From Muriicola sp. Z0-33 (GTDB lineage Bacteria > Bacteroidota > Bacteroidia > Flavobacteriales > Flavobacteriaceae), in contig NZ_JAFMPW010000002.1 of NCBI RefSeq assembly GCF_026126425.1, positions 372,001 through 436,000 on the forward strand: DNA of 64,000 bases, written 5' to 3'. The notes under the pieces were generated by a model that was given only the letters and a program-made list of their open reading frames with translations, made no database searches and was not told the DNA's origin. The position numbers and the translations under genes were made by a program. Below are positions 16,399 to 26,046 of the stretch, in pieces. Every line of letters begins with the position of its first letter. Positions within the stretch are counted from its first letter, which is position 1.

Positions 16399-17574
16399 CT
16401 AGTTGGCTACAGCCGATGCCATCTTTCTTACCTTCTGAATTGCCTGTTCAATATCCGCAATAAGGTCTTCAATTTCTTCAATACCGATTGAAAATCGGAT
16501 AAGACCATCAGCAATACCTTGCTTTTTTCGCTCCTCGGCCGACAGTAAGGAGTGTGAAGCCTTTGCAGGTGTAAGCACAGTACTTTCTACCCCGGCCAGA
16601 CTCATGGAAGATTTAATAAGCTGCAAGGACTTCTGGAATAAAGCAGCATCCAGTTCTTCCCTTAATTCAAAAGACAGCATTCCACCAAAACCTTTCATCT
16701 GGGCAACGGCCAACTCATGGTCCGGGTGCGACGTCAGCCCCGGATAGTACACTTTATCAATATCCTCATGTTTTTCTAAGAACTCTGCCATTAGGAGCGC
16801 ATTATTGTTCTGCGCCCTAACCCGGATCCCCATGGTCTTTAAACTCCTTTCGAGCAGCCACACTGTATAGTCGCTTAAACTACCTCCAAGGTTCTTGGCA
16901 AGTGCAAATATTTTTTCAATATGATTGGAAGATGCTGCCACCGCACCTGCACAAATGTCCGAATGCCCTCCCATATACTTGGTGGCACTATGAACAACAA
17001 TATCTATACCTAAGTCTACAGGGTTCTGATTTACCGGACTCGCAAAAGTGTTATCTATCATCGATATCAGATTGTGCTTTTTCGCAAGGGCGGCAATACT
17101 ACTGATGTCTGTAAGGGTTAATAAAGGATTTGAAGGGGTTTCTATATAGATCACCTTTGTATTGGGCCTTATTAGCTTTTCAAAATCATCAGCATGCAAT
17201 CCTTCTGTAAAGGAATAGGATATACCATATTTTTCAAATTCTTCTGTCACCAGATTGATGGTACCCCCATACAGCAAATTCTGAAGCACAATATGGTCTC
17301 CTGCCCTGAGAAAGGCCATCAACGCCGTACTTATCGCGGCCATTCCGCTACCAAAGATGAGTGCGGCCTCTGTGTTTTCCAGCGCGGCGATCTTTTTACA
17401 TAGGCCTTCCTGGTTTGGGGTATTAAAATATCTCGGGTATCGCTTTACATCTACATCTTCAAATGCGTAGGAAGTGCTCATATACAGCGGAGAAATGGCT
17501 CCTTTGTAAGTGTCATCTTTTATCTCGCCTGTATGAGTGCAAATTGTGTTTAACCCCTTTTTTTTTCTTTCCAT
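16399..17574 (-). CDS. PLP-dependent transsulfuration enzyme (cystathionine/methionine gamma-lyase type)
   Basis: The 391-aa protein belongs to the Cys/Met metabolism PLP family. It shows the substrate loop Tyr in RYPRYFNTPN, the cofactor-phosphate motif FGSGMAAIS, the stacking Tyr in LLYGGTIN, and the PLP-binding Lys199 in SATKYMGGHSD. Alignment by eye cannot separate cystathionine gamma-lyase, beta-lyase and gamma-synthase. The neighbour bshB1 suggests cysteine supply by gamma-lyase. A full TTG-N21-TAATTTTG promoter precedes it, 30 nt upstream of the ATG, and lies inside the end of the MATE gene. Cytoplasmic. Confidence 0.87.
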   Translation of the reverse strand: MERKKKGLNTICTHTGEIKDDTYKGAISPLYMSTSYAFEDVDVKRYPRYFNTPNQEGLCKKIAALENTEAALIFGSGMAAISTALMAFLRAGDHIVLQNLLYGGTINLVTEEFEKYGISYSFTEGLHADDFEKLIRPNTKVIYIETPSNPLLTLTDISSIAALAKKHNLISMIDNTFASPVNQNPVDLGIDIVVHSATKYMGGHSDICAGAVAASSNHIEKIFALAKNLGGSLSDYTVWLLERSLKTMGIRVRAQNNNALLMAEFLEKHEDIDKVYYPGLTSHPDHELAVAQMKGFGGMLSFELREELDAALFQKSLQLIKSSMSLAGVESTVLTPAKASHSLLSAEERKKQGIADGLIRFSIGIEEIEDLIADIEQAIQKVRKMASAVAN

Positions 17575-17604
17575 AACAATCCGGTTTTAGCCGTGTTAAA
17601 GTTA

Positions 17605-17636
17605 CAAAATTAGACTATACCTTAACTTTTTTCCAA
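17605..17636 (-). promoter_or_regulatory. Promoter of the transsulfuration/bshB1 operon
   Basis: On the minus strand TTG (17636-17634), 21 nt, then TAATTTTG (17612-17605). It overlaps the last codons of the upstream MATE gene and leaves about 24 nt of leader before the ATG at 17574. Confidence 0.65.
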
Positions 17637-19021
17637 TGACCTCTGCGAAACCAGATAATTGCGATTACCGATAGCATTACTTCTGCCAAAGTGATGGCCA
17701 TAAACACTCCCAGGGCTCCGAGTTCAAAAGTTATTGCCGCCAGATAGGCGAATGGCAACTGAAAAATCCAAAAGGCAATGAAATTGATTTTCGTCGGTGT
17801 CTTGGTATCCCCGGCACCATTGAACGCCTGTGATACCACCATCCCGTAAGCATAAAAGATATACCCGGCTGCTATAATCTGTAGGCAAAGTGCTCCATTT
17901 TCGACAACAGTGGGGGTTGCATTAAACCAGGTGACAATTTCTTTTGCAAACAACAGGTAAACCACAGATACCATCAACATGAAATACGCATTGTATTTCC
18001 CGGTAATCCAAACAGATTTTTCTGCTCTATCAGGTTGTTTGGCTCCTAAATTCTGTCCTACTAATGTAGCGGCGGCATTACTCATACCCCAGGCAGGCAT
18101 GATGGTAAACATCATTACCCGTATGGCTATTGTATACCCTGCAAGTACTTCACTGCCAAATTCTGACATCAGGCGCATTAAGAAGACCCAGCTCGATGTT
18201 CCAATAAGAAACTGGGCAATGCCCCCGATCGATACTTTTACCAGGTTCATCATCACCTTAGTACGTAATACGATATCCTGAAAACCGATTTTAATCCGAC
18301 TCCATCCGAAAAACAAGATGGCGAGTTGAAAGATTACCGCGGTTCCCCTACCAATATTTGTGGCAATACCCGCTCCCATGACACCGTATTCCGGGATGGG
18401 CCCCCATCCGAAAATAAAAATGGGATCCAGGATGATATTTAAACCATTAGACAATACCAATGTCCACATAGCCATTGAAGCATCTCCGGCACCTCTGAAA
18501 ATGGCATTGATCAAAAACAGTAGTAGGATGGTTATATTACCCCCTATTAACCATTGAGTATAACCATATCCTTCTGCGATCAAATCCGATTCGCCACCCA
18601 TCAAGGCCAGGATTTCTTTGGCATAAAAAATACCAACAACACCTACGCAAAGGGCCACCAAAACCCCAAGCATAATGGCCTGCATAGCGGCTTCTCGCGC
18701 GCCTTTTATATCCTTTTCCCCTATTCTTCTGGCTACTACGGCCGTAGCAGCCATACTAAGGCCTATAGCCACAGCATATACCAGGGTGATTACAGATTCT
18801 GTGAGCCCAATAGTGGCTACTGCATTTACGCTTACCTGAGAGACATAGGCAATATCTACTACGGCAAATATAGATTCCATCATCATCTCCAGGATCATAG
18901 GGATGGAAAGCATAAATATGGCCTTGCGTATACTGCCTTCTGTAAAATTATTCTCCCTGCCTGTTATAGCAATGATGAACGAATTGAATAGTTTTTTAAA
19001 TGTGAGTTTATCTTGAGTCAT
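17615..19021 (-). CDS. MATE family multidrug/Na+ efflux transporter
   Basis: The 468-aa inner-membrane protein has about twelve hydrophobic helices in two homologous halves. Typical MATE elements are SIPMILEMMMESIFAVVDIAYVS in the first helix region and NAIFRGAGDASMAMW and FNGAGDTKTP after helices 5 and 11. Members exchange Na+ or H+ for cationic drugs or metabolites. It ends 40 nt before the transsulfuration gene, which has its own promoter, so the two may be only partly co-transcribed. The substrate is unknown. Confidence 0.92.
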   Translation of the reverse strand: MTQDKLTFKKLFNSFIIAITGRENNFTEGSIRKAIFMLSIPMILEMMMESIFAVVDIAYVSQVSVNAVATIGLTESVITLVYAVAIGLSMAATAVVARRIGEKDIKGAREAAMQAIMLGVLVALCVGVVGIFYAKEILALMGGESDLIAEGYGYTQWLIGGNITILLLFLINAIFRGAGDASMAMWTLVLSNGLNIILDPIFIFGWGPIPEYGVMGAGIATNIGRGTAVIFQLAILFFGWSRIKIGFQDIVLRTKVMMNLVKVSIGGIAQFLIGTSSWVFLMRLMSEFGSEVLAGYTIAIRVMMFTIMPAWGMSNAAATLVGQNLGAKQPDRAEKSVWITGKYNAYFMLMVSVVYLLFAKEIVTWFNATPTVVENGALCLQIIAAGYIFYAYGMVVSQAFNGAGDTKTPTKINFIAFWIFQLPFAYLAAITFELGALGVFMAITLAEVMLSVIAIIWFRRGHWKKVKV

Positions 19022-19228
19022 TATAGAAATAATTATGTTTTAATAGAAGAAAAATGATGTCTTGGAGCAGCAAAGAATACGGCTCTAATTTTCAGGTGTA
19101 CTACCTATGACATCTATGGCTAACATAATTTCTATAACTTCATGATGGCGCAAAGATCATAAAAAAATTGAATAATTAAATAAATGCACCAAATATTTTT
19201 TAAAATTTTGATGCCGTGTAGGAGATTC

Positions 19229-19783
19229 TCAATCCAATTTAACAGGGCCCTCAGAGTCTATGCTAATCATCCAATGTTCATTTTGCATGGATTTATAAAC
19301 AATTTCAAAGTTCAATCCTTCTGCTAATAAACGTTCAAGTTCGGAAGTCATAAGAAGATAATCTTCAGTAGAATTATTAACAGCGAATATATTGTACTCC
19401 GCATTTGCCGGAATGGCCAATCCCCTTTCCAAAGTGGAAGTTGAATAATTTATGACACTGTCTAAACGTGGGGCCAGAGTCCGTAATAGAGAATAAACCC
19501 TGTTGTCGTGTTCTCTGAGATCATATCTTTTATTCTGGTGAATTATAGTAACAGATTCTATAATTGCTGGCCCGACTCCATGATTATAAATATCTAGCTC
19601 ATAGGATAGATTAGCTCTATTATGACTATCACCCACAACCAAATACGGCAAGATAGAGAGGTAGTTTTGTTTTTTCATAAGATCGGTCTGGTACATGAAT
19701 ATAAGCAGGGTAATAAAACTCATGCTCATTGCGGACAGACTTAGTATTTTCTCAGAATTCCATTTCAGTTTACGTTTAGCCAT
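19229..19783 (-). CDS. Hypothetical membrane-anchored protein, 184 aa
   Basis: I do not recognise the family. After a basic N-terminus (MAKRKLKWNSEK) there is one hydrophobic helix (ILSLSAMSMSFITLLIFMYQT). A ~145-residue domain then follows, predicted to be extracytoplasmic or cytoplasmic depending on topology, with an Ig-like feel (YELDIYNHGVGPAIIESVTI). The phrase NHGVGPAII, with a preceding beta strand, resembles small membrane-linked proteins of unknown function common in Bacteroidota. The ATG at 19783 is preferred over a GTG at 19807. It is separated by 97 nt from ccsBA and by 207 nt from the MATE gene; I see nothing in that second spacer. Confidence 0.7.
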   Translation of the reverse strand: MAKRKLKWNSEKILSLSAMSMSFITLLIFMYQTDLMKKQNYLSILPYLVVGDSHNRANLSYELDIYNHGVGPAIIESVTIIHQNKRYDLREHDNRVYSLLRTLAPRLDSVINYSTSTLERGLAIPANAEYNIFAVNNSTEDYLLMTSELERLLAEGLNFEIVYKSMQNEHWMISIDSEGPVKLD

Positions 19784-19880
19784 CGTAGAAATTTTAGTTT
19801 TTTGCACGATAAATTTAAGGAAATTGAGTCCTACCCCATTAAAAAGAATCAGGATACTTAAATAGTCTGTTGAGGGAGAA

Positions 19881-22800
19881 TTACTTGTAGTTAACTTTAT
19901 AGCGCCAATAGCTTATACCTCCCAGAAGCAGTACACCAATCACCGTATACCAGATAAAATCTGGTGTAATCACCTGTGCTCCACTGGCATAACTGTGCAA
20001 TCCTACTAAATAGAAATTAACACCAAAATAGGTCATCATAATACTCCCGAAAGCCACTATGGTCAGAAAATTGAATGTCCACCTGCCTCTTAGGCCAGGA
20101 ACAAGTCTGGTATGAATCACAAAGGCGTAGACCATTATTGAGATGAGTGCCCAGGTCTCCTTAGGGTCCCATCCCCAATACCGGCCCCAGCTTTCGTTGG
20201 CCCACTGACCGCCAAGGAAATTCCCAATGGTTAACATTACAAGGCCAACCGTAACACTAAGTTCATTGATGACGGTCAATTCCTTTAAATTGATCTCCAT
20301 CCGTTTCTTGTTCTTTTTGCCGGTAAGGATAATGAGTAGTAGAGACACTACTCCCAATATCATGCCTACGGTTAGCGGCCCATAACTACCAACAATTACA
20401 GCAACATGTATCATTAGCCAATAACTATCAAGAACAGGGACCAGGTTGGCTATAGAGGGGTCTACCCAGCTCTGATGGGCTATCCAAAGTAACATGGAGG
20501 TGACAAAGGTGGCCGCTGCAATAGTCATTTCGCTCTTTCTGCTAAATAAGAGGCCCATACCAAGGGTGGCCCACGACACATACAAAATACTTTCGTAGGC
20601 GTCGCTCCAGGGTGCATGCCCGGAGATATACCAACGCATTATCAGACCTGCGGTATGCCAGATAAAGAAGAGGAAGATAGTCCCTTTGAAAAAGTAAGTG
20701 GCAATACGCCATATTTCTCTTTCACGGAAAATTCGGAATATCAAGACCAGGAACATAAGTACTCCAACAAGCGCATAGTATTTATACAATCTGTTAAATA
20801 AGTCTAATCTGTTATAAATGATCTCTGCCTTTACTTTCTTTTCGGTCGGTAAGACCTCGCTCCCGTGATTTTCCTGGTTTTTGTGAAATGCAGCCAACAA
20901 TTTGTCTGCTTCGGAATAATCCCCTGAAACTATGGCCCGTTGTACGGACATCAGGTAATAAGGAACCGCATTTTTAATGAAATTGGCATAAAGAGAATCA
21001 CCAACCTGATATTGGCCGCCCCTGTATTCCAGGGCAGATATCCATTTGTTATTTTCATCGTTAAGCAGTGGAAATATTTTAACAATCTCCCCACTAAGCG
21101 CCCGGTCTAACAAGCTAAGTCGGAAATAGGCGTCTTTAAAATCTTGTTGAAACTTATTGGGAGTATTAGTAGCAAATGCCTCCTGCAAATAGGGACCCAG
21201 TTTATTCTGACCCCTGGCATCAAAAAAATCGGTTGCCTTAATGTATTTCTGCCCTTTAGAGATCCCTATAATAGTACGGATACTATCATTTTGCGCCTTT
21301 TTGTCCAGGGCGATAATTTCTGTATTGTACCACAGTGCCGGATTCAGCATCATGGAGATAAACACCTGATCCGCATTGAGCTCTTTATAGGTGCCCTTAA
21401 AGCTCAACTTTCTCAATAATTCGGAAGCAAAGGTGTTTATGGGCTTCATCCTTCCCCCCTCATCCTGTATCACCAATTCGCCAAATTTGGCGGCATGCTC
21501 CTCGGTCACAACCGTTGATAGTAAAAGAGAATCTAATTGCTGCTGTGTTGGCGCCACCGTATGGTCATGTCCGTCATCAGCCGTGTGCTCCTGGGCATTT
21601 AAGTTCAAAACACCTGCCAGCAGAATAGTCGTAGTAAGGGCGGCTTTCTTCTTTTTTAGTTTGGCTAGTTGATTTCCAAGGTCTTTAAAGCGTGTTTTGC
21701 CAAAGAACATTATTCCCATAAGTCCGATGTATAGGAGAAAATAGCCCATATAGGTTATCCAGGTGCCCCAAAAATCATGATTTACAGACAATACGGTACC
21801 CTTCTCATCCGGATCAAAGCTCGCCTGGAAAAACCTGTAGCCCTTATGGTCCAGAATATGATTCATATAAATATCATAATCAAATGGGCGTTCATCTTCC
21901 ACGGTAATTTTACTCATAAAGGAAGCATACCCTTTTTCGGTTCCAGGGTACTTTTCAGCAATAAAATCGTGCAATCTAATACTAAAGGGCAATTCATATA
22001 CTTTAGAACCATAAGCCAGGGTAAAATCTAGCCCGCCAACACTAAACTTATCCGAAAACGTTGCTGAGCCTTTACCTCCCAAGAGTTTTTTCTGTACACG
22101 CTCTCCATTAGAAGTAACTGCTATGACCAGGGCATCCTGTGTAGCCTCCGTGATCTCGGATTCCGGTACTTTTACCACTCCAAATTTCCCTCTGGTCAAG
22201 GGTTTGGGAATAACAAACTGCATTCCTCCAAGTTGATATAAAGATCGTAGCTGCAGTGTTTGTAAGCTGTCTTTAGTCAGCTGGCCCTGAAACTGATCTG
22301 CCATTCTCATAAAACTTCCCTCAAAAGGTGAAAGTATCTGATAGCTACTATCTGTAACTACAAGGTTAACTGCCCCTTCCGTAGGGTTGTTCAGGCTGAA
22401 TAAAATGTTGTGGATATTAGTGACTTTGCCTGCCTCCAGAAAATGTTCGTGCCTATTGCCATCCCCTGCTTCGACAATTTCCAAAAATTCTGTACCATCC
22501 TCATCAGGGATCAGGCCTTCTTTTGCTCCTTCTATAAAATCTACATAGGAAATGGTAAATTCCTGTCCGTCAAAATCGTTATTCCATGGTAAAGAAGATT
22601 TAATGGCTTCGGAAGTTACGATAAGGTCGTCTTCAAGCGGTTTTCTTCTGGGTTCCCCATTTATTTCTCCATCCACAAAAGCAGTCAGAAAAGTTTTATC
22701 GGAATAAAAGACATTCTCTGAATTACCTTCACGAATGGGCATCATTCCCTCAAAACTAATATAGCGGGTAACAAAAGCACCTAGAATTATCAGGATCCAG

Positions 22801-23054
22801 GATAGGTGTAGGGTTAATACCGGCCATTTCTCCCAGCGGAAAAGCCGATACCTAAACATATTACCAATAAAATTGATGACAAAAAGCACCATGATCACCT
22901 CAAACCAGGTGGCATTATAAATCCAGATCCTTGCGGTTTCCGTGCTATACCAACTTTCTATAAAAGTCCCAAATGCCATGGCCGTAGCGAAGACTATAAA
23001 TAATATGGCCATCAATCTGGTTGAAAAGAAGATCTTCTTGAGTACTTCTGTCAT
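19881..23054 (-). CDS. Fused cytochrome c biogenesis protein CcsBA (ResB + CcsA)
   Basis: The 1057-aa inner-membrane protein joins a ResB/CcsB-like N-terminal half (four hydrophobic helices plus a large periplasmic domain) to a CcsA-like C-terminal half. The heme-handling tryptophan-rich WWD motif is visible as WGRYWGWDPKETWALI (~955-970), flanked by conserved His (GLHSYASGAQ; MIHVAVIVGSYG). It is the system II cytochrome c synthase that exports heme and ligates it to CXXCH. A soluble periplasmic segment (~505-760) lies in between, preceded by a His-rich stretch (HTADDGHDHTV). Start at ATG 23054: the -7 box CAAAAATA (23085-23092, minus strand) overlaps the alternative TTG at 23087 and rules it out. 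Confidence 0.92.
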   Translation of the reverse strand: MTEVLKKIFFSTRLMAILFIVFATAMAFGTFIESWYSTETARIWIYNATWFEVIMVLFVINFIGNMFRYRLFRWEKWPVLTLHLSWILIILGAFVTRYISFEGMMPIREGNSENVFYSDKTFLTAFVDGEINGEPRRKPLEDDLIVTSEAIKSSLPWNNDFDGQEFTISYVDFIEGAKEGLIPDEDGTEFLEIVEAGDGNRHEHFLEAGKVTNIHNILFSLNNPTEGAVNLVVTDSSYQILSPFEGSFMRMADQFQGQLTKDSLQTLQLRSLYQLGGMQFVIPKPLTRGKFGVVKVPESEITEATQDALVIAVTSNGERVQKKLLGGKGSATFSDKFSVGGLDFTLAYGSKVYELPFSIRLHDFIAEKYPGTEKGYASFMSKITVEDERPFDYDIYMNHILDHKGYRFFQASFDPDEKGTVLSVNHDFWGTWITYMGYFLLYIGLMGIMFFGKTRFKDLGNQLAKLKKKKAALTTTILLAGVLNLNAQEHTADDGHDHTVAPTQQQLDSLLLSTVVTEEHAAKFGELVIQDEGGRMKPINTFASELLRKLSFKGTYKELNADQVFISMMLNPALWYNTEIIALDKKAQNDSIRTIIGISKGQKYIKATDFFDARGQNKLGPYLQEAFATNTPNKFQQDFKDAYFRLSLLDRALSGEIVKIFPLLNDENNKWISALEYRGGQYQVGDSLYANFIKNAVPYYLMSVQRAIVSGDYSEADKLLAAFHKNQENHGSEVLPTEKKVKAEIIYNRLDLFNRLYKYYALVGVLMFLVLIFRIFREREIWRIATYFFKGTIFLFFIWHTAGLIMRWYISGHAPWSDAYESILYVSWATLGMGLLFSRKSEMTIAAATFVTSMLLWIAHQSWVDPSIANLVPVLDSYWLMIHVAVIVGSYGPLTVGMILGVVSLLLIILTGKKNKKRMEINLKELTVINELSVTVGLVMLTIGNFLGGQWANESWGRYWGWDPKETWALISIMVYAFVIHTRLVPGLRGRWTFNFLTIVAFGSIMMTYFGVNFYLVGLHSYASGAQVITPDFIWYTVIGVLLLGGISYWRYKVNYK

Positions 23055-23195
23055 TGAAGCAATTCCAATTTGGTTTTCAGGAGGCAAAAATACAGCCTTT
23101 TTGGCACTTAACGGTGAATTATCTTCTATAAAAGGACTAAGATAAATGTTAATTCTTTGTCAACGACAAGCCTAATAAAAATTGTACTTTTGGGG

Positions 23196-23957
23196 ATGCT
23201 TTCAATTGTCCTTATCGGAACCGGAAATGTAGCCAGGCATTTATTCGATGCTTTTTCTGATTGCGACAGCGTACAAATAAGGCAGGTCATAGGAAGAAAC
23301 AAAAAAGCCCTTGAATACTTCCATAAGACCACCGAAATAACTTCAGATTACAATTTACTAGTAGATGCAGATATTTATATTATTGCTTTAAGTGATGACG
23401 CTATAAATACTGTTTCAGAGTTACTTAAATTAAGTAATAAATTAGTTGTACATACCTCAGGCAGTGTTACTATGCAGCGGTTGGTAAATAACAGGACAGG
23501 GGTATTTTATCCGCTTCAAACCTTTAGTAAAAACCGCAGAATTAATTTTAAGCAGGTCCCTATTTGCATTGAAGCAGAAAATGAGGCAGACCTTGCAATA
23601 CTGCATAAGCTGGCCAGTACTTTAAGCAGGGAGGTACATGAAATTTCTGCCGAACAAAGGAACGCCTTGCACCTCTCGGCTGTTTTTGTAAATAATTTTA
23701 CAAATCATATGTTTACTATCGCAAATGAGATTTGCGGGGAGCACCAATTGTCTTTTTCCATTTTAAAACCATTAATTCTAGAAACTACAAACAAAATTGC
23801 GGACATGCCGCCCTTCGAGGCCCAAACCGGGCCTGCAAGGCGAAACGATACAGGTACAATGGATAAACACCTGCAATTATTAAATTCTAAAAATCAAAAG
23901 GATATATATTCATTGTTAAGTGAATCTATTTTGAAGACTTATGAAAAAAAACTATAA
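23196..23957 (+). CDS. Rossmann-like/DUF2520 family oxidoreductase-like protein
   Basis: The 253-aa protein has an N-terminal NAD(P)-binding Rossmann motif (VLIGTGNVARHLF). The C-terminal DUF2520 helical domain is recognised by RNALHLSAVFVNNFTNHM and the end region TGPARRNDTGTMDKHL. The fold resembles ketopantoate/pyrroline-5-carboxylate reductases, but the substrate is unknown. The ATG at 23196 is chosen so that the protein begins directly with the Rossmann strand; a TTG at 23157 would add 13 residues. A TACTTTTG -7 box (23185-23192) ends only 3 nt before this ATG, so the mRNA may be leaderless or nearly so. The 3' end overlaps kdsC by 17 nt. Confidence 0.82.
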   Translation: MLSIVLIGTGNVARHLFDAFSDCDSVQIRQVIGRNKKALEYFHKTTEITSDYNLLVDADIYIIALSDDAINTVSELLKLSNKLVVHTSGSVTMQRLVNNRTGVFYPLQTFSKNRRINFKQVPICIEAENEADLAILHKLASTLSREVHEISAEQRNALHLSAVFVNNFTNHMFTIANEICGEHQLSFSILKPLILETTNKIADMPPFEAQTGPARRNDTGTMDKHLQLLNSKNQKDIYSLLSESILKTYEKKL

Positions 23958-24468
23958 GGAATATTTAAAGGATATCAACACTTTCGTTTTTGATGTAGAT
24001 GGAGTGTTAACAGATGGGACACTGTTAATTACCACAAAAGGAGAAATGCTTCGCAAAATGAATGTTAAAGACGGTTATGCTTTAAAAACAGCACTACAAA
24101 AAGGGTACAATATTTGCATAATTACTGGCGGCACCAATGAAGGGGTGAGATCCAGATTAAAAGCACTTGGTATAACAGACATCTACCTGGGAGCTCACCA
24201 TAAGGAAGACCCGCTTAAAGAATATATGGACATCTATGATATTGCCCCTGAGAATATGCTCTATATGGGGGATGATATGCCAGACCTGCCACCGATGGAA
24301 TTGGTAGCCGTATCTAGTTGCCCTCAAAATGCAATTCCGGAAGTAAAAGCCATATGCAGTTATGTTTCTCCTAAGAATGGCGGTGAAGGATGTGTAAGGG
24401 ATGTTATAGAACAAGTACTGAAAGCCAGGGGAGATTGGTTCCAAAACTACAGCGCAGCGAACGACTAG
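23941..24468 (+). CDS. kdsC: 3-deoxy-D-manno-octulosonate 8-phosphate phosphatase (KdsC-type HAD)
   Basis: The 175-aa C0-type HAD phosphatase has the nucleophile/acid pair Asp18-Asp20 in FVFDVDGVLTDG. Motif II is IITGG, and motif IV is MGDDMPDLPPM. The GGxGxxR-type tail (NGGEGCVRDVIE) is typical of KdsC tetramers. It releases phosphate from KDO-8-P for lipopolysaccharide inner-core synthesis in the cytoplasm. It overlaps the DUF2520 gene by 17 nt and is 3 nt before maf, so the three are coupled. Short lone HADs can be misassigned, but length and motifs fit KdsC well. Confidence 0.88.
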   Translation: MKKNYKEYLKDINTFVFDVDGVLTDGTLLITTKGEMLRKMNVKDGYALKTALQKGYNICIITGGTNEGVRSRLKALGITDIYLGAHHKEDPLKEYMDIYDIAPENMLYMGDDMPDLPPMELVAVSSCPQNAIPEVKAICSYVSPKNGGEGCVRDVIEQVLKARGDWFQNYSAAND

Positions 24469-24471
24469 AAG

Positions 24472-25059
24472 ATGTTAAAGGAAAAACTGAAACATCACCA
24501 TATCATACTAGCATCGGGCTCCCCAAGAAGAAGGAAGTTTTTTGAGGAATTGGGAATAGAATTTGAGGTGCGACTTAAACCCGTTGAAGAAGTTTATCCG
24601 ACTAATTTAGAAGCAGAAGCCATTGCCAGGTATCTGGCTATATTAAAAGCCGGAGCATTCGACGGCCAGTTGCATCCCAATGACATCCTCATAACTTCGG
24701 ACACTATCGTCTGGCATAATGGCCATTCTTTGTCTAAGCCAAAGGACCTGAATGAAGCCTGCAGTTTGTTGCAAAAGTTGTCTGGAGATACACATAAAGT
24801 TATTACTGCCGTATGTTTTACTACTGCTTCCGGTCAGCATACACTACACGATACTACTGAAGTGACCTTTAAGAGCCTCTCTGAGGAAGAAATTAACTAT
24901 TATGTGTCTAATTTTAGTCCTACTGACAAGGCAGGCGCTTATGGTATCCAGGAATGGATTGGACTCATAGGAATTGATAATATTAAAGGGTCCTATTACA
25001 ATGTAATGGGACTTCCGACCCATTTGGTTTACAAAACGTTAATGAGCATGGTAGGCTAA
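24472..25059 (+). CDS. maf: Maf family nucleotide pyrophosphatase
   Basis: The 195-aa protein has the Maf N-terminal signature LASGSPRRRKFFEELGIEFEV, the catalytic Asp region ITSDTIVWHNG, and the conserved DKAGAYGIQEW and GSYYNVMGLPTHLVY segments. Maf proteins hydrolyse non-canonical or modified nucleoside triphosphates (dTTP/UTP or m7GTP types) to the monophosphate and have been linked to division arrest. Gap to kdsC is 3 nt and to the lipoprotein gene 35 nt. Cytoplasmic. Confidence 0.92.
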   Translation: MLKEKLKHHHIILASGSPRRRKFFEELGIEFEVRLKPVEEVYPTNLEAEAIARYLAILKAGAFDGQLHPNDILITSDTIVWHNGHSLSKPKDLNEACSLLQKLSGDTHKVITAVCFTTASGQHTLHDTTEVTFKSLSEEEINYYVSNFSPTDKAGAYGIQEWIGLIGIDNIKGSYYNVMGLPTHLVYKTLMSMVG

Positions 25060-25094
25060 GGGTTTTTGGGTAATTTTGACTAAAATGTGTACTC

Positions 25095-26042
25095 ATGAGA
25101 AAATGGATAAAATTTGAACTGGCAATAGTGGTTTTTGCATTAGGGATCCTTGTTTTGGAATCCTGTAAAGTAGAAGCATCCGATGCAGATAAAAATCTTG
25201 CGCTAAGAGAAGAAATCAAAGATAATTCTCCAAAAAAACGGCTCTCCAAAGAATTTAAAACTTATTGGTATGCCGGTGATGCAGAGATCACCTCGTACAA
25301 TTTGGAACAAGCCAGGTATGGAGAGATCAGAGAAGGACATGCCGTTCTGATTTATGTCACAGAGCCTTTTTTAGCCGAGGAACAGGTAAAGGCAGACCGA
25401 AGTAACCCACAAAATATTCCGGTACTTAAGCTAAATAGCACCAAGAAATATTTAACTGGAATTTACCCCTACTCTATTATGAGCAGTACTTTCTATCCTG
25501 TATATGACAACCAACACGCCATCAAGGTGACTAATTCTGTACAAGAATGGTGCGGACACGTTTATGCACAGATTAACAACAGGGACCAATTCGAAATTAT
25601 GGCGCATTCGTATTTTGAAGGCGAGGCAGACCAAAACATTAAAGTAGATAAAACTATTCTAGAGAATGAACTTTGGAATAAAATTAGAATCGATTACCAA
25701 AACCTGCCAAAGGGCGATTTGCAAATTATCCCCTCTTTAGAGTACACCCGTCTTGGGCATAAGGAATTTAAAGCATATGCTGCGAAAGCAACATTAACCG
25801 AAGCAGAGGGCTATATGCACTACGAACTGGACTACCCGGGGCTAGAAAGGAATCTAAAAATTAAATTCAGCAAGGAATTTCCACATACCATTGAAGGGTG
25901 GACAGAGTCGTTTAAAAGCGGGTTCGGAAATAACGCAAAAATACTGACCTCAACAGCGACTAAAAATAAGGTTTTAAAGACCCCTTACTGGAGGCAAAAT
26001 GGAAATAAGGATGTAATTTTACGAGACAGCTTAGGTATTTAG
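25095..26042 (+). CDS. Conserved lipoprotein of unknown function downstream of maf
   Basis: The 315-aa product has a signal peptide with lipobox (ALGILVLESC, Cys24), so it is an exported lipoprotein. The mature part starts with a charged segment and continues with beta-rich sequence (LSKEFKTYWYAGDAEITSYNLEQARYG-type motif, GHAVLIYVTEPF, SVQEWCGHVYAQIN). The Cys in EWCGHV is the only strongly conserved-looking Cys of the mature protein. I recognise no enzyme motifs. Homologues sit next to maf in related genomes and are sometimes labelled Maf by position, which the sequence does not support. It is followed by a small MscS gene after 4 nt. Confidence 0.75.
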   Translation: MRKWIKFELAIVVFALGILVLESCKVEASDADKNLALREEIKDNSPKKRLSKEFKTYWYAGDAEITSYNLEQARYGEIREGHAVLIYVTEPFLAEEQVKADRSNPQNIPVLKLNSTKKYLTGIYPYSIMSSTFYPVYDNQHAIKVTNSVQEWCGHVYAQINNRDQFEIMAHSYFEGEADQNIKVDKTILENELWNKIRIDYQNLPKGDLQIIPSLEYTRLGHKEFKAYAAKATLTEAEGYMHYELDYPGLERNLKIKFSKEFPHTIEGWTESFKSGFGNNAKILTSTATKNKVLKTPYWRQNGNKDVILRDSLGI

Positions 26043-26046
26043 AAAT

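Noticed and set aside
18554-18991. Plus-strand ORF of 145 codons
   Set aside because: Antisense to the start of the MATE gene; composition (His, Tyr, Ser, Gly rich) is that of a shadow frame.
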